A stretch of DNA of 64,000 nucleotides from Hypomyces perniciosus (lineage: Eukaryota > Ascomycota > Sordariomycetes > Hypocreales > Hypocreaceae): assembly GCA_008477525.1 (NCBI GenBank), contig SPDT01000005.1, positions 3,658,001 through 3,722,000 on the forward strand. The letters run 5' to 3'. The notes under the pieces were generated by a model that saw nothing but the letters and a program-made list of their open reading frames with translations, was not told where the DNA came from and searched no databases. The stretch's first letter is position 1. The number at the start of each line of letters is the position of its first letter. A program made the position numbers and the translations under genes. Below, piece after piece: positions 48,054-60,900 of this stretch.

Positions 48054-48319
48054 TATTAGGTTAAGTAGGCTAAGGCTTTACTGTTTATTAGCGCTAAAGA
48101 GCTTTTATCTATTATATAAGCAGATATAAGCTAATATATATATTATATAAGCGATATATTAGACTATATAGGCGCTTATAAAGTGCTTATATACAGCTTT
48201 TTCTTTTTATTAGCTATATATATATATAAAGAGGCTACTATAATATATTTGCTATTATAGAATTAAGCTTTGTTTCCTATCTCTATATACTTTATATAGC
48301 TATGCCGCGCTCCACTATA
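48054..48319 (+). repeat. C2 3' LTR (266 bp)
   Basis: Starts TATTAGGTTAAGTAGGC after a purine tract (TTAAAGGGTA) and ends GCCGCGCTCCACTATA. Inverted matches at 49219-49484 and 52734-53011. Confidence 0.82.
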
Positions 48320-49218
48320 GTTATTATTTTTATTATAATATAATTAAATACCTTTGATATTAAATTATAAATATTATTATTTATTTAACTATTAATATAA
48401 AAGATATATTAAAAAAAGGTATTAAAATATTTAATATTAATTATAATATTATATAATATAATAAAATGCTAATTTATATACTTTTATTAATATAGGTTTT
48501 TATATTTTTATCTTTAGCATTAAATTTATTTTTAAGGTTATTAATTTAATACCTTAAAATATTATTACTTTTAACTTTGATAAATTTATTAATTGTATTA
48601 CTTTAACTTTAGATTTTATATTAAGCTTTCGGTTTTTAATAATAGTAGTATTTTTAAACATTTTTTATTTTAAAGCTGTATTAAAGTTATACTTTTAATT
48701 TTAGAGGTAATTAAAGATTATATTAAATAACTATTTAAGTTTTAATATTTAAAGCTATAAAGTTAAATTATAATTATTATTATAAGCTTTTAAAATAGTA
48801 TAGATATAAAGCTAGTTATAAAACTAATTAATAAATTTCGCTTGTTAATTAAAGTCTTTTTCTATACCTTTTATTTTTACTATAATATTTTTATATTAAA
48901 TATAGGCTAAAAAGCTAGGCTAAAATATATTTTTTACTATTAAGATATAGGCTTTTAGGATAAAGGTTTTACTATTATTAGGGATTAGTGAATTTCCTGT
49001 AAAATATAAGGCTTTTTATAGTATTGCAATTAAGCTATTAATAACTTTATTAATGTTTGTAGGGAGGGTTAAAGGCCAAAAGTAATAGCGCAGTTATTAT
49101 AGGAAAGTATAAACTATTACAGTATATAGAATTATAGGTTAAAGTAATATTTTTATTATAATTTAAATCAAGTAAAAAGCTATAAGAATATAGTTTAAAG
49201 GCATAGGACTAAGTTATT
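48320..49218 (-). mobile_element. Family A fragment: leader and partial 5' LTR (minus strand)
   Basis: From about 48390 it aligns with 61618-62465 on the same strand. The stretch 49115-49218 is the first part of the family A LTR as read on the plus strand, cut in its middle by the C2 derivative that begins at 49219. The remaining half of the LTR (expected to continue ATATAAGGATATAT) is not found after the derivative ends. No ORF recognised. Confidence 0.65.
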
Positions 49219-49484
49219 TGTGGCGGAGCGCGGCACAGCTATATAGAGTATAGAGAGATAGGAAACAAAGCATAATTCTATAAAAGAGAATATACTATAG
49301 TGGCTTTACTATATATATATATAGTTAATATAAAGAAAAAGCTGTATATAGGCACTTTATAAGCGCCTATATAGTTCAATACATTATTTATATAATATAT
49401 ATATCAGCTTATATCTGTTTATATAATAAATAAAAGCTCTTTAACGCTAATAAGCAGTAAAGCCCTAGTCTATTTATCTTAATA
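49219..49484 (-). repeat. C2 derivative 3' LTR (266 bp)
   Basis: The plus strand starts TGTGGCGGAGCGCGGCAC and ends TTTATCTTAATA. A minus-strand purine tract TTAATTAAAGGGTA adjoins it at 49485-49498, which fixes its orientation. Confidence 0.82.
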
Positions 49485-51977
49485 TACCCTTTAATTAATA
49501 AAGCTATTCTTAATACTTCATTAACTATTACTTTACTTTATTTATAGTATTATAATTAATTAACTGTACTTTTAAAGCGTTTTTCTTTTATTAAAAGCTT
49601 TTTATTATAAATATATATTAATAGTTTATTATAAAGGTAAAAAGAATATAAGCGCTATAGCTATTATTATTTTATAATAATAAAAAATTAAATAATAAAA
49701 CTTTTAAATAAATAAATAAATTTTAAATAATTAAAATAAATATATTAACTGCCTTTTAGCTTTATTTTTTTCCTATTTTTCTTTAATTCTTAATATTAAT
49801 AGTAATAATGATATAGTTTTTACTATAAATATGATATTTTTAATTAATTCCCTTTATACTATATATTTATTAATTAATAGTAAAATTATAAAAAAAGAAT
49901 ACTTTATTAATAAAGTATAATTATAATCGCTTTTTAAAAGTAGCTTATTGCAGCATTAATTACTTAATTAACTAAATAGCTATACCTATTACTGCTTTTA
50001 CTTTAACTTTTACTTTTATATTTCCTATTATATTAATTAATTTAGTTTAATTAAAAGATATTATAGCTTTGACTGCTTTTAATGCGCGCTATATTATTAC
50101 CATTATAGCTATTTATAAAGTATACTTTACTATTAAAATAGCTATTAATCTTACTTTAGCCTTTACTTTTATTACTGCTATTATTACTTTAATAGCTACT
50201 TTTATAATTATTTTTACTTTTACCTTTATTACTACTATTACTTTTACTTTTACTATTACTATACTATTATCCCCTTTTTATAAAAGTTATTTAAAATTAA
50301 TAATTATTAATAAAAAAAACTTTTTTCAATATATTTTTATTATTTACTTTTAGCAGTATATTATTTACTTTAATAATAATTATTAATATAACTTTTAATA
50401 AACTCTTTTTTAATTTACCTATATTATTTTATTTAACTATATAGTTTATAGTTATTTAATATTTATATTAATTATATATTAGCTTTTTTAAACTATAAAT
50501 AAAAAAAAATTAAATAAATATACTTTTTTTATATATTTATAAGTTTATATAATTAAATAGTAATTTAATATAAAAAGGTATTATATTTTTTATTTAATCT
50601 ATTAAAAGAGGAGAACTTAATTTACTTGAAAGAGGCTACTGCTTTAAGCAGTAGGGATAATAATAATAATACTTTTGCATATAAGTATATAAAGGCTAAA
50701 AAGCTGAATAATTATTACAGTAATAGAATATACCCTTTATAGTATATAGCCTATAGGCTAGAATTAACTAGTTTCCTATATTTTTATATATTCTATTCTA
50801 ATCACTATATATCTATGAAGTTTAATAGTGCTTTAAAGTATTTAAAGCGCTATTATTGTAAAGCTTTAATAAGCCTATTAATAAGTATAAGGTTAATAGA
50901 AAAATCAGAAACTATAAATAATCTTTTCTAGTATTCCTGCTAAAGCTATATATTTTATATATTAATATAATACAGGTAAGTACTAATTTATATATTTTCT
51001 TTAATTATAAGATATAGAATTAGTGAATTATTATAATTAATATTTTAATTAGCGCTAAAGTTAAATTTTATTTTTTAGAAAAAGTAATATAAACTTACAG
51101 CCTTTTTTACTATTTAAGTAAAAGCAAGCAGTTTAGTTTTAATTATAGATATATTAATAGTGCTTTAATGTATTATATTTTATAGGATAAGGCCTAAAAA
51201 AAGTATATAAAATACCTTTAAAATAACCTTTAAGTATTTATATTATTAATAAAAAAAGTATTACTTAAAGCAGTTAAAAGTTATATTTCTCCTCTCCTTC
51301 TATATTAAACAGTTAAAAAACGCTATATATATAAATAGTAGATTAGCTGGTTAACTACGTTAAAGTACTTTTTATTAGGGTTAGTTAAAAACTGTAATAA
51401 AGTTAAAGCGCTATAAGCTATATTAGGCTTTATTATAATAGCTGTATAGAGCATTAATCCTATTTTCTTTTAATATATTTTAATAGTTACTTTTAAAGCT
51501 TGCAATATACTTTTCTAGAGCTTTAGAATAGGTATTAAAATTATAGGAAGCTATATTCCTTTATTAAGTTTAAATTATTTTGCAATTTTTTTAAAATAGG
51601 TTTTATAGGAAAAGTATATTTCATACTTTATTATAGTTATTTAAAGGCTAAATATATCTTTTAAGTCTATATAGGCACTTTTTATAAATGAAAGGCTGTA
51701 AATATATATTACTATTACCTAATATACTATTCAAATAATTAGTATATATTGTATAAAGCTACAAATATAATTCTTTAGATTTTTATATTATTTTAAAAAA
51801 CCTTAATTAAATTAATTAAAGGAAAGGATTTCTTTTATTTTACTAATTTTAATTAAACTATTTATATAAAATAAATAATAGGCAGTAAAACTTAAAGTAA
51901 AGTATACTTTAATAGCTTTAAAGAAAACTAATTAAACAGTTATTTTTATAACTTTAAAAAGTTTATATAACATTATA

Positions 51978-52027
51978 TTTATATAAATATATATTTGTAT
52001 AAATATATATTTGTATAAATATATATG
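51978..52027. repeat. Short tandem repeat, 16-bp unit
   Basis: About three copies of ATAAATATATATTTGT in the leader of the C2 derivative. Confidence 0.8.
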
Positions 52028-52733
52028 TAATAAATATATTAAACTTTTAACTTAATATTCTTATACTTTACTTTATCTAATATATATCAATAAAATAAAT
52101 ATACTTCTTTATATAATACATTTTTATAAAGAATTAATTCATTTTTAATCTCTTTAATAATTTAAGAAATTATAAACTTTATATTAAAATCCTTATTATT
52201 ATTATGAACTGTTTTAAGAGCAGTAAAGGCTGAAGCTATAGCCCACAGGTCTATTAAAATTAAAGTATAAATATTAAAGTTCATTATTTTTTAAATTTAC
52301 ATTAAAATAATAACTTTAACCTTTTTTTATTATTATTATTTATAATAGACAATTAATACTTTTAAAGTATACTATTATAGTAAATAAAAATATCTGCTAA
52401 AAAGGCATTAAAATTAAATACTTTAACTATAATTGCCTTTACTTTTACTAAGGTAAATAGCTTAAAAGTAAAGAAATTATGATTTAATTAATTAAAGAAA
52501 TTAAAATTAATTTTATTTTAAATTTAATAGTAATTATATAGTTACTTAAAATAGTAATCTATTTAATTTACTAAACTATTAATTTTAGTTTTATATAACC
52601 AATATCCTTTATATTATTTATTATAAAGAATAGCTTTAATAGTTTATAGGTAAAGGTAAAGAGTATAAAGAGAGATATAATATTAAAGTAAAAGTTTCTT
52701 GTAACTTTAATCGTTATTATTTAGGCTGATAAC

Positions 52734-53011
52734 TATAGCGGAGTACAGTATAGCTATATAGAGTATAGAGAATAAATAAATAAGGCTTAATTTTATAAAC
52801 AAGAATATATTATCCTAGCTTCACTATATATATATATAGCTAATATAAAGGAAAAGCTATATATAGGCGCTTTATAAGTGTCTGTATAGTTTAATATATC
52901 GCTTATACAATATATATATTAGTTTGTATCTGCTTATAAAGCAGATAAAAGCTCGTTAGCGCTAGCCCTAGCGCTGACAGGCAGTAGGGCCCCGGCTTAC
53001 TAAATTTAACA
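52734..53011 (-). repeat. C2 derivative 5' LTR (278 bp)
   Basis: The plus strand starts TATAGCGGAGTACAG and ends CTAAATTTAACA. It is 12 bp longer than the other two C2 LTRs; the extra bases create the perfect palindrome AGCGCTAG-CC-CTAGCGCT at 52958-52975. Confidence 0.82.
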
Positions 53012-54728
53012 GAAAGGAATAATAGTAGTAATAAATTATATATTGTAAAAGATAAATATAGTATATTAAATATACTTGTTTAGGCTAAAAAGATATTTAA
53101 AATAAATAAAAAGATTAAACCTCTTTAATTATATATATTAATACCTATAAATCTTAATTAATATTAATACTTTTATTAAAGGTTATCATTTATACTTTTA
53201 AATAAAGTTAAATACATTTACTCCTTTAAAGTTTTTAAAACTATTATTAATATTTTTTTAAATTTAAAGTAATAGTTTAATAAACTATATTATATTATTA
53301 TTTAATTATCGCTAATAAAGCTTAATTTATAAAAACATTTTTATAATAATATACTATTTAATAAAACTATATTATTTTATTACTATTTATATATTTAATG
53401 TTAAACATTTATTAATACTTTTAGTTTGTATATTTATACTTTATATAAAGCTTTGAAAATAATTATATTAAACTAAAGTATTTAATTTATCTTTAAATTC
53501 TAAAGCAGTTATTTTAATAATTTATAATTTATTTTAAATACCTTTTTAACTTAACATTTAAAAACTAATAATTAAATTAAATCGCTAAATATAAAAGCAA
53601 AGCAGTATTTTAAATAATTTATAAATCTTGGTTAAAATAATTAAATAAATTAATTACTATTTATAAAATTTACTTAAAATAATTAAATATTTAAAATAAC
53701 AAAAACTTTACTATTCTTTATAAATTATAGTTTTTACCTATACTTAAAAGTTAAGCTTTTAAACCTTTATTTATTAAATTTATTTATTATTTAAAAAAAA
53801 GGTTTTATAAAATAAATACTATAATTACGTATTTTTAATAAATCTTAAATTTCTTAATAGCCTTTATAGTATAATTAATTATTCACTATAAAGCTGCAGT
53901 TAATATATTAAAAGAAAACTTATATTAATTTATAGGTAATACAAAAGTATAGTTAAAGATTAAATACTTTAAAATAAACCACTTAATATAAAAAAGTTAA
54001 TAAATAAGTAAACCTATATAGAATCTTTAATATATACCTTTAAGCTTATTAACTTAAACTCTTTAATTATATTTATATTTTCTTTCTATTTTATAAATTT
54101 ATTTTTAACCTATTAGCAGTTACTAAAATAAATTAATACATATATTTACTGAAATAAAATATTATTAATAAATAAAGAAATAAACATTTATAAAGATAAA
54201 TCCTTAAAACAGATAATAAAGTAAATAAAGTAATAAAAAAATAAGAATTTAATAAAATCTTTAACTGCTATAATACAAATAGCTTATACTTTTATATAGC
54301 TTAAAAACACTATCTATTAAGCTAATAACCTATAAAAAGTTTAAAAAGGTGAAATACTACCTTTTTGAAATACAATATAAAAAACCTTAATCAGCCTAGC
54401 CTGCCTATTTAAGTTAAAAAAAGGAAAATAATTGATTAGCTAGACCTATAATACAGTAGCTGCTTATAATGGAATTAAAATAATAAAAGGATTAAAATAT
54501 ATATAGTCTTAAAATAGTCATTTAAAGGCAAATAAAGTTTAAAAGGGGGGGTATTATTATAGCACTAAACCTGCCCTTTAATAATTTATTAGCATTATAC
54601 ATATCTTTATATATATCTTTATATAATAACTTAATCCTATACCTTTAAACTATATTTGTATAGCTTTTTGCCATATTTAAGGCACAATAAAGATATTACC
54701 TTAACCTGCTATTCTATATACTGTAATA
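53012..54728 (+). mobile_element. Family A retrotransposon, 3' part (plus strand)
   Basis: The coding end at about 54110-54540 aligns with the reverse of 9065-9490. A polypurine tract (AAAAGGGGGGG, 54541-54551) is followed by the 3' LTR 54555-54728. The stretch 53012-54100 is AT-rich with stops in all frames and is assigned to this element only because it is continuous. The readable end codes YYLFEIQYKKP---AQPAYLS-KK with stops at Gln positions. No family-defining motif seen. Confidence 0.6.
54555..54728 (+). repeat. Family A 3' LTR (~174 bp)
   Basis: Starts TATTATAGCACTAAACCTGC and ends TATATACTGTAATA. The same LTR is seen inverted at 8888-9049 and 62376-62532. Confidence 0.78.
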
Positions 54729-55680
54729 AAATATAGGCAGCTGCTAGCTGCTAAACCTTTAATTAAAAACTTTTCTTTCTCTCTCTTTTTTTCGTCTTTT
54801 TATTTCTTTTACTTTCTTTACTTTCTTTACTTTCTTTACTTTCTCCCTATTATTATTGCTTTTTTAAAGGATTTTCAACTATATATTATTACCTGCCTTA
54901 AAGGTATATTATTTTATATACTACTACTATATTAAATATACTTCTATTAGCTTAAATATTCATTCTATCAACTTAAAAAAGATCAGTTTAATTTTATTAA
55001 AGTAATAAATTACTATACTATTATAAAGGCAATTAATACTAAAGCTATATTGTAAAACGGAAAACTTACTTAAACTAATAGAAAAGGTAAAGCGCTTAAT
55101 TAAAACTTTAATTTTAAGGTATAGTAAAATAAATATATAGTAATATAAAGATATAAAAGGATTAGTAAAAAAATATATATTAATAGAAAAGGCAGTAAAG
55201 AATGCTTTTTATTTAATTGGAATAAAGGCATAATACTATTTAACCTGCTTTAAAGTATATATTGAGAAATATACATGTATATAAATATTAAAAGTAAACA
55301 CTGTTTTAAACTAGCGAAGATATTAAAATATAAATAAAAAGTTAATAAAGGGAAAAGAATAGATTTAAGGTATAAAAAAGGCTTATAGCCTGCCGGCTAT
55401 AATAGTAATTGCAGTTATTATTATCTTTAATATTAAAAGAATAATCCCTTTTACTAGCAGAAAATTAATTAATTTCCATGCAAATTATAAAATATTTAAC
55501 TTTACTTTAACTGTAATTAAATATTACTTTATAATCAGTAACACGATTTTCTTAATATATAATGTTTTAGCTAAAATAAAAAGAAAGTTTAAAAAAATAA
55601 AAGAAATAGCAATGAAAGATAAACTAGAAAAATAAAAGAGTTTAATAATAACTGTATAAACTAAATATATAGTAATTAAT
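54729..55680. other. AT-rich stretch, no gene; pyrimidine tandem repeat inside
   Basis: Contains a pyrimidine-rich stretch with about three copies of ACTTTCTTT at 54821-54846. The rest is AT-rich with stops in all frames; no recognisable domain or LTR. Confidence 0.5.
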
Positions 55681-55689
55681 CGTAGTAAT

Positions 55690-55790
55690 ATTGATACGCA
55701 TAAAAGCGTATCCTTCTCTTTCCTTTCCTTCTATGATCATGATCCTTTATTATCACCTTTCTACCCCTTCCACCCCATTATGCATCAAAT
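55690..55790. other. Short GC-normal patch with perfect hairpin
   Basis: GATACGC-ATAAAA-GCGTATC at 55695-55714 is a perfect 7-bp inverted repeat, followed by a pyrimidine-rich stretch (TCTCTTTCCTTTCC) and unmutated CA and TG dinucleotides (CATGATCC, CACCCCATTATGCATCAA). It stands out from the RIP-saturated surroundings and lies just upstream of the degenerate ORF at about 55930; it could be its leader or promoter, or the end of an unidentified element. Confidence 0.45.
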
Positions 55791-55929
55791 ATAAACATAA
55801 TAGATATAAATAAAGAAACAGATAGTAGATTAAATAAGAACGAGAACGATATTAAAAATATAGTAAAAACTATAAATATAAGGAAAACTATAAATACTAG
55901 TATAATATTTAAAATAATATATTAAAATA

Positions 55930-56733
55930 TAGCCAGCCTCCTATTAATATTAAGTGAAAGGGATATATTAATAGCAATAAAAAGACTTTACCTAAACTAT
56001 CTAATAAAAACTAAAATCATTAACTATATTATAAAAGAAGAGACTATTAAAAGACTTTAACTATTAATAAAGGAAATAATAAAAACTGGCAACCCCGAGA
56101 ACCTAATAGCGAAGATTATAAACTAGATATTGCAATATAATATTTTAGTGTTAAATATAACATTAAAGGAGAAGCTAAAGATATAGGTATACTGGATAAA
56201 ATACTATAAAATTGCTGGCTAATAGTAAAGGCAATAGACAACCTGTATAAATATTAATCGATATATATATAGAAAAACCTAATACTATAGCTATAGGCAG
56301 CAAACCCAGTAATAATAGTTATTACTAATATTAATATTATTAGGCAATAATATAGTTACTTAAAGATAAAACAAGCACTGATTATTGCATCTGAGTAGTT
56401 ATTTAAATATATTAAATAAACGGAATTACAGTTTAAAAACCTATAGAAAATAACAATAAAACTAACCAACTTAACAGATAAATAAACAAACACTATTAAA
56501 AAGCTAACTATAATTAATTAAAAAGTTTAATAAACTTTAGCCTAACTAATCTTAAACTTTATAACACTATAAAAGTAAAAAGACTGAGATAAAGTGCTAA
56601 AGGAAGTTATTAATAAAGTAAAAAAGCTTATAAATGCAAGCAAATAGGGTATTAAGACTAGTCAATATATTAATGTATTAATAAAAACAATTAAACGCTG
56701 ATATAGGAAGTTAATAAAGCTAAAAGAGAATTA
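55930..56733 (+). pseudogene. Degenerate ORF of unknown function, about 260 codons in two frames
   Basis: One frame (about 55935-56215) reads with only a few TAA or TAG codons, for example LIKEIIKTGNPENLIAKIIN. Then a second frame (about 56200-56733) is open apart from TAA or TAG that fit Gln positions, for example KIKQALIIASE and KVLKEVINKVKKLINASK. The switch implies one frameshift. The second part is Lys/Gln/Asn-rich and looks helical, perhaps coiled coil. It is followed by a pyrimidine stretch, a polypurine tract (TTAAAGGAGGGAG, 56870-56882) and an LTR-like end, so it may be the gag of an LTR element, but no zinc knuckle or protease is seen. Function not recognised. Confidence 0.45.
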
Positions 56734-56869
56734 ATATATATTTATTTCTTTTCTATTTTTTCCGTTTGGTATATTATTTCCTCCTATTCCTTTATCTTTT
56801 CTTATTTTTTTTATCCTTAAATAGATAAATATAAGGAATAATAACAGTTATAATAACTGTAAGTTTTCT

Positions 56870-56995
56870 TAAAGGAGGGAGTTAATATATATATTAGGTA
56901 TAACTATATACGTAATTTAAAGGGTCTTATATCACGTGTATTATTATATGCAACTACACTAGTCTAGATCTCGCTATTTGCTAGTTAACTTAATA
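56870..56995 (+). repeat. LTR-like end 'F' with polypurine tract
   Basis: TTAAAGGAGGGAG is followed by GTTAATATATATATTAGG and, about 100 bp later, CTAGTTAAC, so both ends carry GTTAA. The middle is GC-normal (ACTAGTCTAGATCTCGC). No second copy is present in the window, so LTR identity rests on position only. Confidence 0.4.
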
Positions 56996-59900
56996 AAACC
57001 ATGCGTTTTAACCAATACATTATCTATGTTACTATTATTATTATTTTAATTTAAAACCGTGTTAAATTTCAATTCATAAATTATAAATCCCTTTTAATAT
57101 AAACTATATTATTTTTGATATATAATATGTATATTAATATAAAAGCTTTAATAAAGAATAGCTATATATTTTAAGCTTTTATTAACTATACTTTTATTAA
57201 ATAATTTAATATTATTATTTAATAACTGCTATTTACTTTAAACCTTTTATTTATTAATAAAAGTATAGTTAATAAAATTTTAAATGTTTTTATTGTATTA
57301 GCTATAATTAGCTTTATAAAAAACTTTATTTTTTCTTTATTATAAATATCTGTAATAATATATATATAATCTTTAACTTTTTATAATTAAAAAGATATAA
57401 TTTTAATATTAATTGAAAAGAGTTAACTATTACTTTTAAATCTGATTACTATTATAACTATTATTTTGTAAAAAATATAATTGATTTTATATAAACTTTA
57501 ATAATAATGAAAATAAAAAATAATTTATTAAAGCTAATATAAAATATATATATTATTAATAATAATGGAGAGGACTTTGAGTAGAGTAAAGTTTAATTTA
57601 ATTAAATAAAAACTACATTATATTTATAATTATTAGTTAAAGATATTTATTAAAGATATTTAAAAAAGATAAATTATAATTTAATTAAAAAACAGGCTTT
57701 AAATTATATATATGATAAATTTTAATATTAAATTCAAATTATTATATAACCTATAAATATAATAGAGTTAATAATAAAGAAATATAAATATAAATCATTT
57801 TAAATTAAATATATATAAAGCTATTATTTACTTTTATAATTTATAGTTAATCATAAAAAGGAAAACTTTTATTAAAGCTAGTATTATTACTGTTTAATAT
57901 ATTATTTTTATAAAATTACATTAAACTTTTAAATTAAGACATATATTTAAATATAGTAAATATATAAATAATAGTAGCTAGAAACCTTATCACCTTTTAT
58001 TATTAATTATATTTTTATATAATAAAAGTAATTTACAAGAAATTAATTAAATTATTAAAATTAAAAATTTAATATTTCTTATTTTATTAAAAGCTTTAAA
58101 TAGATCTTTTTAATAAATATTTGTAAAATAAAAAGACTATATTAAAGTAAAAATAAGATTATTTAAAAGAATATATAACTCTTTTAATAAATATTCTTCT
58201 TTAGTATATTTAAAAGAAATTATAGCTATTAATATTAAGAAATCTATAAGAAATAAATTTAAGTTTAATAAATTAAATATTTTAAAAACCTATTATTTTA
58301 ACTATATAATTTATGTAATATTTTCCTGTTAAAAATAATAAACAAACTTCATTTATAATAAACTTAAAATAATAAAATTAAAATAGTATTAAAAAAAGAC
58401 TAATTATATTAAAAAATAAACTATTTTATTTAATATACTATAAATAATAAAATAATAATTGAATAATCATTTAATAAAAGGATTTGTTTATAAATTGCAA
58501 ATATAATGTACTATTTACTTCCTTTTAACCATAAAACTAAAAGAAAGTATTTATATTTATTAAAACTATTAAAAGTTAAATAATATTACTATTAAAAATT
58601 AAGATTTATTACTATTAATTTTAAAAACCGTTAATGCTTCAAATTATAAAGAATTCTATATATTATGTAATATTATTATTACATTTAATAACCTTTATAT
58701 TACTAAAAAGGATATATAAAATATTGTATTTATTATAAAGTTTAGCTTTTATAAAATATCAATTATATTCTTTAGCCTTTATAACATCTATATATTACAT
58801 TTTAATATTATATTAATTATACTTATTATAGCCGTTTTAACTATATTTATATACTATATTTTAATAATATCTTTATATATTTATTAAATTAAAAGACTAT
58901 TAAAAATATATATGTAAAATAATAACTTGCCTTTACCATATTAGTTATTAAATTCATATTATTAAATATAAATTTGAAATAATTAAAATAAAATAATGTA
59001 ATTTAATTATTACTTTAAAGAAATTAAAAATAAATTTTACAAAAGTTAAAGCTATCTTAAATTAGTAATAATTTAAAAAAAGTAAAAAACTTATAAATGT
59101 GTTTTAATTTTATAAATTTCTATTACTATTTTATTTAAAAATACTTTAAAATAATTATATTATTAAATAAACTTTTAAAAACAACTAATGATATATTCAA
59201 AGAGACAAATAATAAAATGCCTTTAATTTAAGTAAATATACCTTTAAATTAAATATAATCTTAGCCTTTTTTAATTATAATAAATCAATAATCTTGAAAA
59301 TTAATACCATTTATTAAATATTAAGTCATATTTCATTATAATATAATAAAAAACGTATTTCTGATTTTATTATATGTTTTTAATAAGGTATAATATTTAA
59401 AAATATAAATATAAAATCTATAATCAAAAATATTTATTTATTATTCAAGTAATAAAGAAATAATACTTAAAATTATAAGGTTTATAAAGGTTTAATATTA
59501 TTATAAACTATAAAAACTTTAAATATTTTACTGTAATTAAAGCTTTAAATTCATAATAAATTTAATAATTTAAATACCTTTTTAACTTTAACTTTTATAT
59601 TAGTTATGAATTTAGCTTTAATGCTATGTAGCTTAATACTTTAAATAAAGAAATTAAAAATATACTTATAAAATTAAACCTTTTTTATAATTAAATTAAA
59701 AATAAATAATATATTATCCTTTTATAGAATTCATTTAGTTTTAAAGTTTAAGTAATATTTTAAAAAAAAGTTTTATTAAATATAAAACTATTTATAAAGG
59801 CAGCCTTTATAACTATAATAATACTTATAAAAATAAATTAATTAATAAATTAATTATAGTAATAGATAAATAAAATATTATATTAAAAAGACATTATTAT

Positions 59901-60900
59901 ACTTTAAAACTTTAATATTTACTAATAGTTAAAATAATTTTATAAAAACCTTTAAATTATAATAAATAACTATTATATAATAAATAATAAAATTTTACAT
60001 TAAAAATAACTTTTTATTCCCTTTAATACGAAACTTTACATATAAACTTTATTTAAAACCTGTTTAAATAACTTAATTAAATATTTAAATAAATTTACAA
60101 CTTTCAACTTTATTGATTAAATATATTAATAGCTATAAATGTTAAAAAATATTAAAGTATTTATATAACCTTATAAACTATATATTAAAATAAATGCTTT
60201 ATAATTTATATTATACAGCTTTTTATAATTATTATTAGTTTTATTTTGTATATAGTAAAATATTTCTATTAACTATAACTATATTACCGCTTAAATCCTA
60301 CTATTATAATATTACATATAAATATTGATTAATAATAGTTTACTGCTTTATAAAAATATATTATTGTATATTTATTACTCTACTACTAATAAAAAAACTA
60401 ATTAATATATTTATAACAAAAATCTACTTCCTTTATAATATATTTAATAATATTATATTAAACTGCAGTATATAGCTTATATTAAAATTCTAAAAAGTAA
60501 TTTCTAAAGTAATACAACATTATATTAAAATAATTATTAGCCTTTTATTTTAACATTAATAGTAAAATCAAACGAATTGATATAAATAGAAAATAATATT
60601 TCTAAGCTTTTATTAACTTTTATTAAAATAATGACATTTGTTAGCTGTTATAAGCTAAATTGACTATATATAATATAATATTTAAAACTATTAATACATT
60701 ATAATTTTTTGATTAATTATAATTATAACCTTTATTTAAAAATAAAACCTTTATAACTTTAGCTATTAAACCTTTTTATAATAAAAATAAAAGGTTTTTT
60801 TATAGTCAGATTATTATTATATAATTTAAATATAGTATTATATAGTTGAAAGCTTTTATTAAAGCTTTAGAAGGAAAATATCAAGAAAATCTAAATATAT
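56996..60900. other. Featureless AT-rich stretch (about 3.9 kb)
   Basis: Almost pure A+T, very few CA or TG dinucleotides and stops in all six frames. I find no LTR, terminal inverted repeat, tandem array or recognisable domain. It is probably a RIP-saturated transposon relic. Confidence 0.5.

Larger units (their letters stand above)
42244..48319 (+). mobile_element. Ty1/copia element 'C2', 5' LTR missing
   Basis: A second copia family. It begins inside the 5' leader (matches the reverse of 51915 and below), continues through gag, integrase, RT and RNase H, and ends with a 266-bp 3' LTR at 48054-48319. The 5' LTR and first leader bases are replaced by gypsy-3, whose LTR ends exactly at 42243. 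All ORFs carry RIP-type stops. Its family identity is confirmed by the inverted partial copy at 49219-53011. Confidence 0.78.
49219..53011 (-). mobile_element. Internally deleted C2 copia derivative
   Basis: Two C2 LTRs in the same orientation (52734-53011 as 5', 49219-49484 as 3') enclose about 3.25 kb that aligns with C2 at 42244-42548 and then at 45873-48053, all inverted. The pol section equivalent to 42548-45873 (about 3.3 kb: most of gag, integrase, RT) is missing, so this copy is non-autonomous. The outer flanks TTATT (49214-49218) and GAAAG (53012-53016) differ, so no target duplication is visible. RIP-mutated but with GC-rich LTR ends. Confidence 0.75.

Noticed and set aside
50069..50353. 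94-codon Thr/Ile/Phe-rich frame on the plus strand
   Set aside because: Antisense to the low-complexity 3' region of the C2 derivative; a repeated ACTTTTACTTTTA pattern explains the open frame.
57000..60900. Possible mitochondrial DNA insertion because of extreme A+T
   Set aside because: No mitochondrial gene motif or tRNA is readable, and the lack of CA and TG dinucleotides fits RIP of nuclear repeats better.
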